Shown in pieces: positions 17,378 to 27,975 of a stretch of DNA of 64,000 nt (position 1 is its first letter; each line of letters begins with the position of its first letter). Under the pieces are notes generated by a model. The model was given only the letters and a program-made list of their open reading frames with translations. It did no database searches and was not told the origin of the DNA. A program made the translations under genes and the position numbers. This DNA is from Acidobacteriota bacterium (GTDB lineage: Bacteria; Acidobacteriota; Terriglobia; Bryobacterales; Bryobacteraceae): NCBI GenBank assembly GCA_017307505.1, contig JAFKEE010000034.1, positions 124,001-188,000 of the forward strand, read 5' to 3'.

Positions 17378-19126
17378 TCATGATCGTTTCAAGGCGTTGA
17401 GCTCTTCCATCAAATGCAGGGCTTCCTCCATATTGCCCGATCTCTCGGCGTCTTTGATGCGCTGCCTTAGTTCTGCCAGACGGAAATCACGCTCCCCGAA
17501 AGCCAGTTGCCGCACGCACGCCACGGCTTGTTCCGTGGTGAAGTTCTGGCTAAGGGTATCATCGGCAAACACGAGCGAAACCAATAGTGCCCTGTCGGGC
17601 TCCGCCAGTCGGGCTTCGACGGCCGAATAGGAAGGCGCCTGGCCTTCCTCGATGAGCTGGAGGATCACCTCGAATATACGGGCGGAACGAAACTTTGTTA
17701 CTACGGACAGGCCGCGCAGCACGGGCGCGATCTGGTCGCGGGCCTCGGGGTTGCCGAGCAGGGCGTGAAGCAGCAGGACTTCGTTGGGGTCGGGCGTGTT
17801 CTCTTCGCGCCGGGTGACGCGGCCACGCTTCTCCGCGGCCGCCTTGCGGAATTCGTCGAGTACGATGCCGGGCTCCATTTTCAGGTACTCCGCCACGTCG
17901 TTGGCGACGGCGAGGCGGTCGAGCTTATCCGGCATCTTCTGGATGGCGGGCAGCAGGAACTGGAAGGCGGCGACGCGGCCCTCGGGGGTGTGGAGATCGA
18001 GGCGGGTGCGGGCGCGGTCGGCCAGCCAGTGGAAGTAGCCGCGGGCGTTGCGCAGGGCGTCCATGTAGGCTCCGGCGCCGTTGGCCTTGATGTATTCATC
18101 CGGATCGAGGCCGCCGGTGAGAGAGAGAACGCGCAGGCGCACTCCCTCTTCGAGGAGGATGGGGATGGATTTCTCGGTGGCGTTGGCTCCGGCGTTGTCG
18201 GGGTCGAAGTTGAGGACCACTTCGCCGGCATGGCGGCGCAGACTGCGCACCTGGAAGTTGGTGAGCGCGGTGCCGCAGGAGGCGACCACGTTGCGCACTC
18301 CGGCCGCATACACTCCGATCACGTCCATATACCCTTCTACCAGAATGCTGAAGCCGGCTTCCTGGATGGGCTTGCGTGCACGGTTGAGGTTGTAGAGTAC
18401 GCTGCGCTTCTGATAGACGTCGGAATCGCCGGAGTTGAGGTACTTCGGTTCGTCGCCTTCGGCCAAAGCGCGGGCTCCAAAGCCGATCACCTTGCCGGTC
18501 TCGGAATGGATGGGAAACATGAGCCGGCCGCGGAAGACGTCATAGTGGCCTGTGCCCTCGTTGCGCACCCGCACGAGGCCGCTGTCTTCCATCTCGGCGT
18601 GGGAAAAGCCCTGTTTCTCGAAGATCTTGACCAGCATCTGCCCGCCGCGCTCGGAGAGGCCGAGGCTGAACTCTTCGGCGACGGCCTGCGAGAGGCCGCG
18701 GTGCTTGAGGTAGGCGCGCGCCTCCTGCCCGGCGGGCGAGAAGAGCAGGTCCTGATAGACCTTGAGGGCGATCTCGTTCATCTCGTAGACGGCGCCGCGC
18801 TTCTTCGCCTCTTCGTCGGCCAGGTCGGTTCGTTTCGGCAGCGGGATGCCGTTGCGTTCCGCGAGGTACTTCAGCGATTCCCAGAAGGTAAGCCGTTCCA
18901 TCTCCTGGACGAACTTGAAGACATCGCCGCCGGCGCCGCAACCGAAGCACTTATAGAACTGGTGGGTGCCGTGGACGGAGAACGAGGGTGTCTTCTCCGT
19001 ATGGAACGGGCAAAGCCCGATGTAGCGGGTACCCGCGCCACTGCGCTTCAGGCTGGGCACGTACTCGCGCACCACCTGAACGATATCTACTGCCGACTTC
19101 ACCTGATCGACGAGTTCTTTGTTCAC
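17378..19126 (-). CDS. dnaG: DNA primase
   Basis: Synthesises RNA primers at the replication fork. 582 residues. The N-terminal CHC2-type zinc finger (CPFHTEKTPSF ... CFGCGAGG, residues 39-67) is complete. It is followed by the TOPRIM core with VEGYMD (about 265) and FDPDNAG (about 315), and a C-terminal helicase-interacting domain. Start is GTG (19124-19126, MNKELVDQVK). It is transcribed with rpoD. Long open frames on the opposite strand are antisense shadows. Confidence 0.96.
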   Translation of the reverse strand: MNKELVDQVKSAVDIVQVVREYVPSLKRSGAGTRYIGLCPFHTEKTPSFSVHGTHQFYKCFGCGAGGDVFKFVQEMERLTFWESLKYLAERNGIPLPKRTDLADEEAKKRGAVYEMNEIALKVYQDLLFSPAGQEARAYLKHRGLSQAVAEEFSLGLSERGGQMLVKIFEKQGFSHAEMEDSGLVRVRNEGTGHYDVFRGRLMFPIHSETGKVIGFGARALAEGDEPKYLNSGDSDVYQKRSVLYNLNRARKPIQEAGFSILVEGYMDVIGVYAAGVRNVVASCGTALTNFQVRSLRRHAGEVVLNFDPDNAGANATEKSIPILLEEGVRLRVLSLTGGLDPDEYIKANGAGAYMDALRNARGYFHWLADRARTRLDLHTPEGRVAAFQFLLPAIQKMPDKLDRLAVANDVAEYLKMEPGIVLDEFRKAAAEKRGRVTRREENTPDPNEVLLLHALLGNPEARDQIAPVLRGLSVVTKFRSARIFEVILQLIEEGQAPSYSAVEARLAEPDRALLVSLVFADDTLSQNFTTEQAVACVRQLAFGERDFRLAELRQRIKDAERSGNMEEALHLMEELNALKRS

Positions 19127-19151
19127 GGTACGAGACTGTTCAGTACTCCTA

Positions 19152-19919
19152 TTATCGCGCGCGGTAGTCGCCGCGGCTGAAGTACTTTTCCAGCCAGCAG
19201 TAGAGGGCGATGAACAGGTAGCGGCTGCCCATTTCCTTGATCTTGAGCTTGGACTCGCCGAAGCGGCGGTTGCGCCAGGAGATGGGCATCACGGTCCAGG
19301 AGTAGCCGCGCACGATGGTCTTCAAGGGGAGTTCCACGGTGAGGTTGAAATGGGGCGACAGGAAGGGGCGGCAGCCCTCGATCACCTGGCGGCGGTAGGC
19401 CTTGAAGGCGTTGGTGGTGTCGTTGAGCGGAATGTTGAAGAGGATTCGGAGGAAGAAGTTGGCGAGGCGATTGATGGACAGCTTAAGCCAGGGGTAGTCG
19501 ATGACGACACCCCCTTTGACAAAGCGCGAGCCGAAAACGGCATCCCACCCCTCGTTGAGGAGATGCCAGTACTGCACGACGTCGCGGGCATCATCGGATT
19601 CGTCGGCCATCATGACGACCACGGCATCTCCGTGCACGCGGTCGAACCCAAAGGTGATGGCACGGCCGAAGCCGTGCTCGCCATTGTTCTGAACGGGGCG
19701 TAATTCGGGGCGGCGCGTCGCCAGGTCCTGCAGAACCGCCCAGGTGCCGTCGGTGGAGCCGTCGTCGACAACGATGATTTCGTGGGGAATTCCACGCTCG
19801 TGCAATTCGACATGCAGGTGCTCGACGGTGAGAGCGACGCAGTCTTGTTCGTTGTGGGCCGGAATGACGACCGACAACAGTTCGAGGGGCGGGCGCTTTT
19901 CCGGCGCCGGCGTCTTCAT
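19152..19919 (-). CDS. Family 2 glycosyltransferase, dolichyl-phosphate mannose synthase-like
   Basis: 255 residues from ATG 19919. GT-A fold with LSVVIPAHNE at residues 16-25, VVDDGSTDGTW (about 48) and the DESDD metal-binding acidic motif (about 97), then WRNRRFGESKLKIKEMG typical of DPM1-like enzymes. It should transfer a sugar from a nucleotide-sugar to a polyprenyl phosphate at the inner membrane. The ATG overlaps the stop of the upstream epimerase (ATGA), so the two are translationally coupled. Confidence 0.88.
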   Translation of the reverse strand: MKTPAPEKRPPLELLSVVIPAHNEQDCVALTVEHLHVELHERGIPHEIIVVDDGSTDGTWAVLQDLATRRPELRPVQNNGEHGFGRAITFGFDRVHGDAVVVMMADESDDARDVVQYWHLLNEGWDAVFGSRFVKGGVVIDYPWLKLSINRLANFFLRILFNIPLNDTTNAFKAYRRQVIEGCRPFLSPHFNLTVELPLKTIVRGYSWTVMPISWRNRRFGESKLKIKEMGSRYLFIALYCWLEKYFSRGDYRAR

Positions 19920-20983
19920 AGGCCGCTTAGTTCCAGCCAGAGCGGGTGCTGTTCCGCATGCGTGGCGATCTCCTCGACGACGGAATCGAGGCTCAGGGCC
20001 GGACTCCATCCGAAATCGCGTTGAACCTCGGAATTGCTCATCACTACCCAAGGTATGTCATAGGGACGGGGGCGTGGGTCGGCCGCGGGCGTGTGGACTC
20101 CGAAACGGGCGTCGCACCAGGCGTTCAGACGGGCGAGCGACCAGGCGCTGCGCGGGCCTCCGCCGGCCGTGTAGATGCGCTGGCCGCCGTCGCGGGGGGT
20201 ACGGATCTGGGCGAGCAGGAGCGTGGCGAGGTCTGAGGGGTGGAAGGCGTCGCGCACCTGGCGGCCGAGTCCTTCGAAGCCGATGTAGCGAAGCGGGCGG
20301 CGGCGCAGGTGAGCGTTGACCCAATAGGCAAAGATGCCCTGGTCGGGTGTGCCGAACTGGCCGGCTCCGGCGAGGACGCCGCAGCGCGTGATCCAGACGG
20401 GGAAGTTAAACGCAGCACCGTATTCGAGGGCCATGACTTCCGAGGCGAGTTTGGTGGCTCCGTAGAGCGAGATGGGCGCGGTGGTGGAGAAGCCTGTGCC
20501 TATGCCCTCTGCGGCAACGCCCGCGGGGAGAGGTCGTGTGTCATCCAGGACGAAGCCGTCTCCTTCGACGCGGAGCGGCAGGCCGACCAGCGCGGGGATC
20601 GAATAGACCCGGCTGCTGCTGAGAAGAAGGAGCCCGGCCCGGTGGGTCTTGGCGTATTCGAGAACATTGCCGAGGCCGGCCAGATTGTGTTCGAAGAGTT
20701 GACGGCTGCTGCCGCCGCCGGCGACGCCGGCCAGGACGCTGGGATTGGCCGCGGCGTCGATCACCCAGTCCGCGGCAGGCAGGCCGGCCAGGTCGCTGGC
20801 GGAACGGATGTCGCCATGGACGAATTCGACGCCCAGGCTCTTGAGGGCCTGGCGGTTGGTTTCGGCGCCGGGGCGCATCAGGTTGTCGATGCCGAGAATC
20901 TGGAGTCCTTCGGCGCGGGCCAGCAGCGAGCGCGCGAGGGTGCTGCCGACGAAGCCGCAGATGCCTGTGATCAGGATCTTCAT
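19916..20983 (-). CDS. NAD-dependent sugar epimerase/dehydratase (extended SDR)
   Basis: 355 residues. Rossmann start GICGFVGS (GxxGxxG), DIRSASDL (NAD adenine contact region), Ser triad in SSSRVYS and catalytic Tyr-x3-Lys in SLYGATK (about 187-193). It is similar in layout to its upstream neighbour and to UDP/CDP-sugar epimerases. It overlaps both neighbours by ATGA, forming a three-gene coupled unit for making and attaching a modified sugar, probably of a surface polysaccharide. Confidence 0.85.
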   Translation of the reverse strand: MKILITGICGFVGSTLARSLLARAEGLQILGIDNLMRPGAETNRQALKSLGVEFVHGDIRSASDLAGLPAADWVIDAAANPSVLAGVAGGGSSRQLFEHNLAGLGNVLEYAKTHRAGLLLLSSSRVYSIPALVGLPLRVEGDGFVLDDTRPLPAGVAAEGIGTGFSTTAPISLYGATKLASEVMALEYGAAFNFPVWITRCGVLAGAGQFGTPDQGIFAYWVNAHLRRRPLRYIGFEGLGRQVRDAFHPSDLATLLLAQIRTPRDGGQRIYTAGGGPRSAWSLARLNAWCDARFGVHTPAADPRPRPYDIPWVVMSNSEVQRDFGWSPALSLDSVVEEIATHAEQHPLWLELSGL

Positions 20984-22050
20984 AGTGCCGCGGTTTTGAG
21001 CCGCTCCATCCAGCTGCCCGCGATCTCCTCAAAGATGGTGCTGAGCGGCTTGCTGATGTTCCAGGCGGGATAGTGTTCCTGCATCTTGCGAAGGTCGCTG
21101 TAGTAGCAGATGTGATCGCCGATGCGGTTCTCGTCCACGTAGCGCCAGTGCATCGGCTTACCGGTGACTTTCTCAGCGAGTTGGAAGGCCTCAAGGACGG
21201 AGCAGGCGTTGTCTTTGCCTCCGCCCAGGTTGTAGACCTCGGCGACGCGGGGCGCCTTCCAGAATTCGTACATGAAGCGGGCGACGTCCTCGGAGTGGAT
21301 GTTGTCGCGCACCTGTTTGCCTTTGTAGCCGAAGACGCGGTATTCGCGCTCCTCGACGTTGCATTTGACCAGGTAGCTGAGGAAGCCGTGCAGTTCGACG
21401 CCGCTGTGGTTGGGTCCGGTGAGGCAGCCGCCGCGCAGACAGCAGGTGGGCATGCCGAAGTAGCGGCCGTACTCCTGGACCATGACGTCTCCGGCGACCT
21501 TGGAGGCGCCGAAGATGGAGTGCTTGCTCTGGTCGATGGAGAAGTCCTCGGCGATGCCGTGCTCGTAGGCGGGATCGGCGTAGTCCCAGCGGGTGTCGAG
21601 TTCCTTCAAGGCGATGGTGTTCGGACGGTCTCCGTACACCTTATTGGTGGACATGTGGATGAAGGGCGACTCGGGGCAGTGCTGGCGTGCCGCTTCGAGC
21701 ATGTGCAGGGTGCCGAGGGCGTTGACTTCGAAATCGAGGAAGGGGATGGCGGCGGCGCGGTCGTGCGAGGGCTGGGCCGCGGTATGGATGATCAGATTGG
21801 GGCGGAGTTCGCCCATGAAGGCGAGCAGGCGGTCGCGGTCGCGGATATCAATCGCCTCGTGCCGGTAGCCGGGGATCTCCTGGCGGAGCCGGCCGAGCAC
21901 CCAGCTGGTGTCTCCTTCGGGTCCGAAGAACACGGCGCGATGATTGCTGTCGATGCCGGCCACCTGAAAGCCCTGCCTGGCGAAAAACACTGCTACTTCG
22001 GACCCGATCAGGCCGCAGGAGCCGGTCACCAGCACACAAGGTTTACTCAT
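20980..22050 (-). CDS. CDP-paratose 2-epimerase-like extended SDR
   Basis: 356 residues from ATG 22050. It shows the characteristic run of the CDP-paratose/CDP-tyvelose epimerase group: [28 protein letters not shown] with HSIFGASK (Tyr replaced by Phe at the usual Tyr-x3-Lys site), [19 protein letters not shown] and [14 protein letters not shown] tyvelose-type 3,6-dideoxyhexose step is an inference from pattern only. It is the first gene of the three-gene overlapping operon, 64 bp after the GT39-like gene. Confidence 0.85.
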   Translation of the reverse strand: MSKPCVLVTGSCGLIGSEVAVFFARQGFQVAGIDSNHRAVFFGPEGDTSWVLGRLRQEIPGYRHEAIDIRDRDRLLAFMGELRPNLIIHTAAQPSHDRAAAIPFLDFEVNALGTLHMLEAARQHCPESPFIHMSTNKVYGDRPNTIALKELDTRWDYADPAYEHGIAEDFSIDQSKHSIFGASKVAGDVMVQEYGRYFGMPTCCLRGGCLTGPNHSGVELHGFLSYLVKCNVEEREYRVFGYKGKQVRDNIHSEDVARFMYEFWKAPRVAEVYNLGGGKDNACSVLEAFQLAEKVTGKPMHWRYVDENRIGDHICYYSDLRKMQEHYPAWNISKPLSTIFEEIAGSWMERLKTAAL

Positions 22051-22114
22051 ATCCGTTTGCCTCCTCAAATCGCGGGCATCACTTCCATCGGCGTAACGTG
22101 CCACTTTCATGATG

Positions 22115-23656
22115 CTACGAACCGGGGCGCGGGGCTGAGGCGCGATAGAGCTGGCCTCCGGCGACGGTGCCCAGCGGGTCGAGCCGCCAGCCAAGTTCTT
22201 TTAATCGAGGGGCTTGCCAGTTGAGGAATGCGGGGCCGGCGGTGAGGAGGAGGAAGTCCTGCCGGTTGGTCAGAAACTCCTCAAAGGTGCGTACGGGCGC
22301 GGCATTCATCCGGCGGAGCGCCAGCAGCAGGCGGACTGCCCCGTCCGTACCGCCCAGGCGGTAAGCCGCTTCGGGTTCTCCGATATAGAAGAGCCGGGCG
22401 CGCTCGTCCGGTCTGGCGTAATACCAGGCGGACAGGAATTCCAGAGGGTTGGCGACAACGAGTGAGGGATCTGAGGTAGAGCGCAGGGCCGTCAGGGCGG
22501 CCCCGGATTGGCCGGCGCGCTGTGCGGAGGGTTGGGTTCTGAGGCCGGCTGCCTCCCGGGCGGTGAGGATGAGGAAGGCCAGGAGGAGGCTGAGGGTGAA
22601 GCCCCGCGCCACGCCCCCGGGGTTCCAAGCCAGCAGTAAGGGGATCGCGGCGGCGTAGCCCAGGACAACAGGCATCGCGTAACGTTCATTGAAGCCGCCG
22701 TGGGTGGCGAGCGCAAACAGGAGGCTGAGCAACGGTAGGAGGAGAAGGCTCAGGGCGAGTTGGAGCGCCTGCCAGCGGCCGTTCGCCGGCTTCTCCAGGA
22801 GGATGGCGCGGAGCAGGTAGACAAAACCGAAGGGGAGCAGGGCCAGAGCAACGGCCAGCGGAAAGCCCAGGAGGTTGCCGTAGTAGTAGGGGAGCCCGCC
22901 TAACTCGGGCCGGGCCCAGAAGCGCGCTCCGAAGTCCGCCTTCATTTTGATGAGCAGGGGGAGGGCGGCCAGGGTGGGGATGGCTGCGACGGCGAAGGCT
23001 GCCCAGATGCGCCAACGGATCTGGCGCTGCGCGAGAGTCACTGCCGTTTCCGCCAGGGCGAAGCAGAGAACAGACAGGGGCGCGAGGTAGTGCAGATTCG
23101 TCGCCGCGGTCAGGAGCACGGCCAAAGCGGCGATCCAGCCCCAGTGACGGCCGGCTCTCTGCCAGGATACGGCGGCCCAGCCGAGGACTCCGAGAAGGAG
23201 CGCATAGGGTCTGGTTTCCCAGGCGTAGGACGAAACGGGTGTCAAGGCGAGCAGGAGCACTGCCGCCAGACCCGCGCCGCGGCCGCAGACTGAGGCGACG
23301 AAAAGATGGATTCCGCCGAGGGCGAGCAGCCAGCCCAGCAGGGACGGGACGCGCCAGCGAGTGTGGTCGTCCAGCGGCAGGCGCGCGGCCATGGCGCTGA
23401 TCCAGTAATAGCCCGGCGGCATGCCGTCACAGCCGTCGTAAAGGGCCTGCCAGCGGGCCTCGGACGAAGGCAGGCGGCTGACCTCGATGGTAAGAATCTC
23501 GTCGAACCAGAAGGGTTTCGTGCCTGCGTGCCAGAGGCCCAGGCCGAGGCTCAGCAGCAGGATCAGGCCTAGTGCGCAACGCGTGGCCCAGGCGCCGGGT
23601 TCGGCCGGGCCGTGCAGGAGGAGTGGGCGCAACCAGCCGCTTGAGGATTCAGGCAC
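22115..23656 (-). CDS. GT39/ArnT-like polyprenyl-sugar glycosyltransferase
   Basis: 513-residue polytopic membrane protein with about ten to twelve hydrophobic helices. The first periplasmic loop has [11 protein letters not shown] with the acidic GT-C motif, followed by PPGYYW. It likely uses a polyprenyl-phosphate sugar such as the product of the nearby GT2. The GTG start at 23656 has no Shine-Dalgarno; a TACATT box ends 8 nt upstream with TTGCCC 18 bp before it. Confidence 0.8.
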   Translation of the reverse strand: MPESSSGWLRPLLLHGPAEPGAWATRCALGLILLLSLGLGLWHAGTKPFWFDEILTIEVSRLPSSEARWQALYDGCDGMPPGYYWISAMAARLPLDDHTRWRVPSLLGWLLALGGIHLFVASVCGRGAGLAAVLLLALTPVSSYAWETRPYALLLGVLGWAAVSWQRAGRHWGWIAALAVLLTAATNLHYLAPLSVLCFALAETAVTLAQRQIRWRIWAAFAVAAIPTLAALPLLIKMKADFGARFWARPELGGLPYYYGNLLGFPLAVALALLPFGFVYLLRAILLEKPANGRWQALQLALSLLLLPLLSLLFALATHGGFNERYAMPVVLGYAAAIPLLLAWNPGGVARGFTLSLLLAFLILTAREAAGLRTQPSAQRAGQSGAALTALRSTSDPSLVVANPLEFLSAWYYARPDERARLFYIGEPEAAYRLGGTDGAVRLLLALRRMNAAPVRTFEEFLTNRQDFLLLTAGPAFLNWQAPRLKELGWRLDPLGTVAGGQLYRASAPRPGS

Positions 23657-23664
23657 CGCGCACC

Positions 23665-23670
23665 AATGTA
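23665..23670 (-). promoter_or_regulatory. Candidate -10 box (leaderless) for GT39-like gene
   Basis: TACATT on the minus strand, 8 nt before the GTG start, with TTGCCC as a -35 candidate at 18 bp spacing. Confidence 0.4.
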
Positions 23671-23712
23671 AAACCGAGCGGCGGCGCCGGGCAACTCAGC
23701 GCCGCGCGCGAT

Positions 23713-24579
23713 TTACTTGCTGCCATAGGTGATGGCAACTTCGGTCCCTTTGTCGCTGGAGCCGACGGTGACCATCACGGTGTGCTTCGAATCGGGATTT
23801 TCCGCGGTGACGAGCCCGCCCTTCGAGTCCCCGGAGTCTCCGTTGACGTTGGAGGTGATCCGGAAGCCGGCGCTTTTCAGTTCATCCTGATAGAAGCTGA
23901 GGACCTTTGAGACCGAGTCGCTGGTGGTGAAGTGGGCCATGCCGCCTTCGCCCCGATTGCCAGTGGCGGCGATGGTGCCTTCCGGTTTCGAGCCGGGATA
24001 CTCCGGGATCCAGGCGGGCAGTTTCACATCAGCGCCGGCGCCGAACGAGACCTTGTCGCCGGTGCTGTCGTCGGAAAACGTGAGCTTCCCATTCTTGACG
24101 TCATCCGCGCTGATCGTAATGGTCTTACCGGACTTTTTCTCGCGGATGGTGAGGACGCCTTTGTCGTCGTCCACGCGAACGACTTCCACATCGGGGTTCA
24201 GGGATGCCATGACCTTGGCGGCCGCCAGGGTGGGGTTCTTCTGGGCCAGTTCAGAATCGAAGCCGGAGTTCTTCACCTTGTTTGCCACGAAGAATCCGGC
24301 GCCCACGACCAGAACGCCGATGAGAAGGCAGAAGCCGCCCAGACCGATGAGCACCCACCCAAACGTGCCGATGCCCTTCTTCGCGACGGCGGGCGGAGGG
24401 GCGGGCTGTTGACCGAAGCCGGCCGGTGGCGGAGCCTGCGGCTGTCCGAAGCCAGCCGGTGGCGGCGGCGCCGCCTGGCCGAAGCCGGCGGGCGCCTGGG
24501 CTGGCCGGGCCACGGCCTGCCCGCACTTCTGGCAGAAGTTGCCCTCCACCGGTGTTCCGCAGCCTGTACAGAAAGTCAT
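23713..24579 (-). CDS. Zinc-ribbon, PAGFGQ-repeat, single-pass membrane protein
   Basis: 288 residues. Zinc ribbon FCTGCG...FCQKCG (residues 3-19), three PAGFGQ units in a Pro/Ala linker (about 28-62), one transmembrane helix (about 70-95), then an acidic, lysine-rich beta domain ending in VMVTVGSSDKGTEVAITYG. ATG 24579 is set by a strong GGAGGTGAT site just upstream. Function is unknown. It has the same three-part architecture as 13002-13805 but unrelated repeats. It is divergent from the GH29 gene across 100 bp. Confidence 0.85.
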   Translation of the reverse strand: MTFCTGCGTPVEGNFCQKCGQAVARPAQAPAGFGQAAPPPPAGFGQPQAPPPAGFGQQPAPPPAVAKKGIGTFGWVLIGLGGFCLLIGVLVVGAGFFVANKVKNSGFDSELAQKNPTLAAAKVMASLNPDVEVVRVDDDKGVLTIREKKSGKTITISADDVKNGKLTFSDDSTGDKVSFGAGADVKLPAWIPEYPGSKPEGTIAATGNRGEGGMAHFTTSDSVSKVLSFYQDELKSAGFRITSNVNGDSGDSKGGLVTAENPDSKHTVMVTVGSSDKGTEVAITYGSK

Positions 24580-24665
24580 GATCACCTCCGATCCACTCAT
24601 GGTATGGAAAGGAAGGCCCGGTGTCGAGGTGGATCTTCGCCTTTCTTGCCGGCCGCCGCTCCCGA

Positions 24666-24671
24666 TATACT
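24666..24671 (+). promoter_or_regulatory. Candidate -10 box (leaderless) for GH29 gene
   Basis: TATACT ending 8 nt before the ATG at 24680, with no Shine-Dalgarno between. Confidence 0.5.
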
Positions 24672-24679
24672 GTGCGCGA

Positions 24680-26452
24680 ATGACCAAACGACAATCCGGT
24701 CCTGTATTTCCCGGACGCGCCGCAGTTCTCCTGCTCTGCCTCGCCGCTTCCGCTGCCGCACAATCAACGGTGCAACTGACGCACGACCAGCGCATGGAGT
24801 GGTTCCGGCACGATAAGTTCGGCATGTTCATCCACTGGGGTCCTTACTCAGCACTCGCCGGTGAGTGGAAGGGGCAGAAGGTGCCAGTCGGCACGGAGGC
24901 CGAGTGGATCATGCAGCGGTTTAACATCCCGGTGGCCGATTATCGGGAGACCGCGCGCGGGATGAACCCGGTGAAGTTCGATGCAGAGGCCTGGGTCGCG
25001 CTGGCCAAAGCGACGGGCATGAAGTATCTGGTGTTGACCGCGAAGCATCACGACGGGTTTGCGATGTACCGCTCGAGTGTGTCCAAGTACAACCTGCTGG
25101 ACTGGGCGAAGTTTGGCCACGATCCGGTGCAGGAGCTCTCGGCCGCGTGCCAGAAGGCCGGGATCCGCTTTGGGGTCTACTATTCGCATCGCGAGGATTG
25201 GGATCATCCCGACGGGTTTGGCAATAACTGGGACTATGACCGGTCAAAGAAGAACTTCGACCGGTATCTGGATGAGAAATCGAAGCCGCAGCTGAAAGAG
25301 CTGCTATCGCGCTATGGACCCATCAGCCTGGTATGGTTCGACCGCGGCATGGATACGCCGCAGCACACGCAGCAGTTCATCGACATCGTGCGCCAGTTGC
25401 AGCCGCAGTGCCTGATCAACGGACGGGTGGGCGACTATGGCGCCGATCTCATGGGCGACTACCAGAACATGAACGACAACGGCATGCCGAACGGCGGGCT
25501 GCAGGAAGACTGGGAGACGCCGCAGACGCTGAACACGACGTGGGGCTATAGCAGGTTCGACCAGCAATGGAAGACTCCGGGGGAAGTGATCCGGCGCATG
25601 GTGGAGATTGTAGGCAAGGGCGGGAACTATCTGCTCAACATCGGGCCGATGGCGGACGGCACAATCCCTGCGCCCAGTGTGGCTACGCTCAAGAGCGTCG
25701 GCGCGTGGATGCAGACCAACGGGGAGAGTATCTACGGCACGACGGCGAGTCCGCTGCCGGCGCAGCCGTGGGGGCGGAGCACGGTGAAGGGGAACAAGGT
25801 GTACGTGCACGTATTCAGCTGGCCGGCCGACGGCATCCTGCGCGTGCAGGGGCTGACGAATGAGGTGAAGGCCGCGTATCCGTTGGCTGCGCCGGCACAG
25901 AAGCTGGCATTGAGCCGTGAGAGCGGGGTGCCGCTGGTCACGCTGCCGCCGAAGCCGCTGGATCAGAACGATACCGTGATCGCGCTGGAGTTGGACGGAG
26001 CCCCGCGTGCGGAGCCGCTCATCGTGGTGCAGGGCAGCGATGTCGGGTTCGACCTCGACTACCTGGAGGCCGTGACCACAGGCAAGGCTGTGAAGAGGTT
26101 CAATCGCAGCGGCAAGTTCCATATCGCGAAGTGGACGGGACCGGCGGATTCGGCCTCGTGGCAACTGCTGGTCAGCCAGGCTGGAGAGTATGAGGTGCGG
26201 ATCCGCTATTCGGCCCGGGCGGAATCGAATGGCGCCGGGTTTGTCGTGAGTATCGGCGGCCAGACGATTCGGGGCACAGTTTCCGGGACCGGGGAAGGGT
26301 ATGAGTACAAGACTATGGATCTGGGCCGGGTGCGATTGCCCAAGACGGGCCCGCTTACGGTGAAGCTGCAACCGGCGGCCGACACGGGTCGCAACCTGAT
26401 GTTCTTCCAGTCGCTGGAACTGAGTCCGGCGGGTCACCGCATGGTCGAGTAG
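24680..26452 (+). CDS. Secreted alpha-L-fucosidase, GH29
   Basis: 590 residues with an N-terminal signal peptide (to about residue 28, ASAAAQ). The GH29 barrel shows FGMFIHWGPYS, TAKHHDGFAMY, and WFDRG (about 219-223) carrying the retaining nucleophile Asp, where the common form is WFDGG. GKGGNYLLNIGPMADG closes the barrel. The C-terminal part (about 490-590) looks like a carbohydrate-binding jelly roll (YEVRIRYSARAESNGAGF). It should release L-fucose from glycans in the periplasm. A ROK regulator follows on the same strand. Confidence 0.92.
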   Translation: MTKRQSGPVFPGRAAVLLLCLAASAAAQSTVQLTHDQRMEWFRHDKFGMFIHWGPYSALAGEWKGQKVPVGTEAEWIMQRFNIPVADYRETARGMNPVKFDAEAWVALAKATGMKYLVLTAKHHDGFAMYRSSVSKYNLLDWAKFGHDPVQELSAACQKAGIRFGVYYSHREDWDHPDGFGNNWDYDRSKKNFDRYLDEKSKPQLKELLSRYGPISLVWFDRGMDTPQHTQQFIDIVRQLQPQCLINGRVGDYGADLMGDYQNMNDNGMPNGGLQEDWETPQTLNTTWGYSRFDQQWKTPGEVIRRMVEIVGKGGNYLLNIGPMADGTIPAPSVATLKSVGAWMQTNGESIYGTTASPLPAQPWGRSTVKGNKVYVHVFSWPADGILRVQGLTNEVKAAYPLAAPAQKLALSRESGVPLVTLPPKPLDQNDTVIALELDGAPRAEPLIVVQGSDVGFDLDYLEAVTTGKAVKRFNRSGKFHIAKWTGPADSASWQLLVSQAGEYEVRIRYSARAESNGAGFVVSIGGQTIRGTVSGTGEGYEYKTMDLGRVRLPKTGPLTVKLQPAADTGRNLMFFQSLELSPAGHRMVE

Positions 26453-26564
26453 GCGGGCGGGCGGATGGGTTGGAGGCCGACCGGGTAGCGCGAGGAGACG
26501 GTAATCTGATACATCAGTAGTTATTCGAATGGGGTCTATTTGTTGGAGTTGAGCAGACTTGCCA

Positions 26565-26579
26565 CGGCGCCAAGCGCCG
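26565..26579 (+). terminator. Hairpin downstream of GH29 gene
   Basis: A perfect 6 bp stem CGGCGC/GCGCCG with 3 nt loop, followed further on by a second GGCGC/GCGCC hairpin (about 26609-26621). No clean T-run, so termination is uncertain. Confidence 0.35.
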
Positions 26580-26704
26580 CATTGCCGTCATTTTGCAAGT
26601 GTAGAGGGCGCATTGCGCCATCTCCTCGAACTCAAAATGAGGCTGGCGCCTGTGCGGGTCCGGCGCACACAACCTCCGCTCGATTGCTTATAGTTGCTAG
26701 ACAG

Positions 26705-26710
26705 TACAAT
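26705..26710 (+). promoter_or_regulatory. Possible -10 box for ROK regulator
   Basis: TACAAT lies 30 bp before the GTG start, leaving room for a leader with GAGG. A -35 (TTGCTT) sits at a short 15 bp spacing, so support is weak. Confidence 0.3.
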
Positions 26711-26740
26711 CAGTTTGTTCGTTTGAGTTGAGGATTCCGC

Positions 26741-27919
26741 GTGAAAACCGCCAGCCCCGCATTGCTCGTGCAGACCGCTACGCCTTCCACCGTGCGTGAT
26801 GTGAACCGGCGCATCATCCTGAACCTGATCCGGCTCCATCAGCCCATATCGCGAGCCGATCTCTCGGCGCAGACCGGCATCTCCCGCAGCAACATCAGTG
26901 AGATCGTCGACGAACTCGTGTTGATGGGCATGGTGAAAGAGAAGCAGGCCGAACCCAGCAAGAGGGGCCGCGTGCCGATTCATCTCTCGCTGAACGACGA
27001 TGGCTTCCGAGTGCTGGGGATCAGTATCCGGGCGGGCTCCACCTCGCTGGCCTATGCCGGATTGAGCGGGCACGCGCAGAAGGTCATCACATTCCCCACG
27101 CCTTCCACTCCGCAGAAGTTTGTGAGGATGCTGGCGGCGAAGTCGATTCATGGCTCGTCCGGGTTCTTCCAGCATGTGGGTGTGAGCGTGCCGGGCCTGG
27201 TGAATGCGGAGAGCGGCGAGGTCCTGTGGCTGCCGGCGCTGCCGGAGTATGCCGGTTTCCCGCTGGCTACGGCGATTCAGGATGTGGTGGGTGTGCCGGT
27301 CACCGCCGACAATGACTGCAATCTCGGCGCGCTGGCCGATCTGTGGCTGAGTGCGGAGGAGATTGCCGGGCTGCAGAACTTCGTCTTTTTGGAGATTGGA
27401 GCGATTGGCGTGGGCGCCGGCCTGATCCTCGGCCGGGAAGTCTATCACGGCCACGATGGTCGCTTCGCGGCGGAGTTCGGCCATATGATCGTTGACCCGA
27501 ACGGGCCAAACTGCCGCTGCGGACGGCAGGGCTGCTGGGAGCTGTTCGTTTCCGATCAGGCCGCCTGGCAGCGTTATCGGGGCGAGGCGCCGTTCGATTC
27601 GACCAGCATGGCTACGCTGCTGGCGGAAGCGCGAGGCGGTTCCGGCGATGCGATGCGCGCCCTGGAAGAGACGGCCCGCTACCTTTCCATTGGAATCTCG
27701 AATATTGTGCTGGCGCTGAACCCTGAGCTGATTGTGATCACGGGGGAGATTACCGCAGCCTGGGATCTGGTGGGGCCGATGATCGAGAACAAATTCGCGC
27801 CTTCGAAGATCGCGATTCGGGTGCGGCCGGCGAATCTTTCGCCAGAGGATCTGTACCTGCAAGGCGCGATCTCGCTGGCCTTGAACAACGCTTTTGCCAA
27901 GCCGCGCATCGGGTGGTAG
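26741..27919 (+). CDS. ROK-family transcriptional regulator
   Basis: 392 residues. An N-terminal winged helix (ISRADLSAQTGISRSNISEIVDELVLMGMV, about 36-66) is fused to a ROK sugar-kinase fold with DNDCNLGA and the zinc motif CRCGRQGCWE (about 257-266), the NagC/XylR type. It likely binds a sugar and controls neighbouring glycan genes such as the GH29 gene directly upstream; the target is inferred from position. GTG at 26741 is supported by GAGG 9 nt upstream. Confidence 0.9.
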   Translation: MKTASPALLVQTATPSTVRDVNRRIILNLIRLHQPISRADLSAQTGISRSNISEIVDELVLMGMVKEKQAEPSKRGRVPIHLSLNDDGFRVLGISIRAGSTSLAYAGLSGHAQKVITFPTPSTPQKFVRMLAAKSIHGSSGFFQHVGVSVPGLVNAESGEVLWLPALPEYAGFPLATAIQDVVGVPVTADNDCNLGALADLWLSAEEIAGLQNFVFLEIGAIGVGAGLILGREVYHGHDGRFAAEFGHMIVDPNGPNCRCGRQGCWELFVSDQAAWQRYRGEAPFDSTSMATLLAEARGGSGDAMRALEETARYLSIGISNIVLALNPELIVITGEITAAWDLVGPMIENKFAPSKIAIRVRPANLSPEDLYLQGAISLALNNAFAKPRIGW

Positions 27920-27975
27920 CAGGCCGCTGGTTCACAGAGCTGCGGCCGTTGTGCCCTGGTTCAGTAGAGCGCGCG

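Noticed and set aside
17765-19180. 471-codon plus-strand frame over dnaG
   Set aside because: Antisense shadow of dnaG, which has complete motifs.
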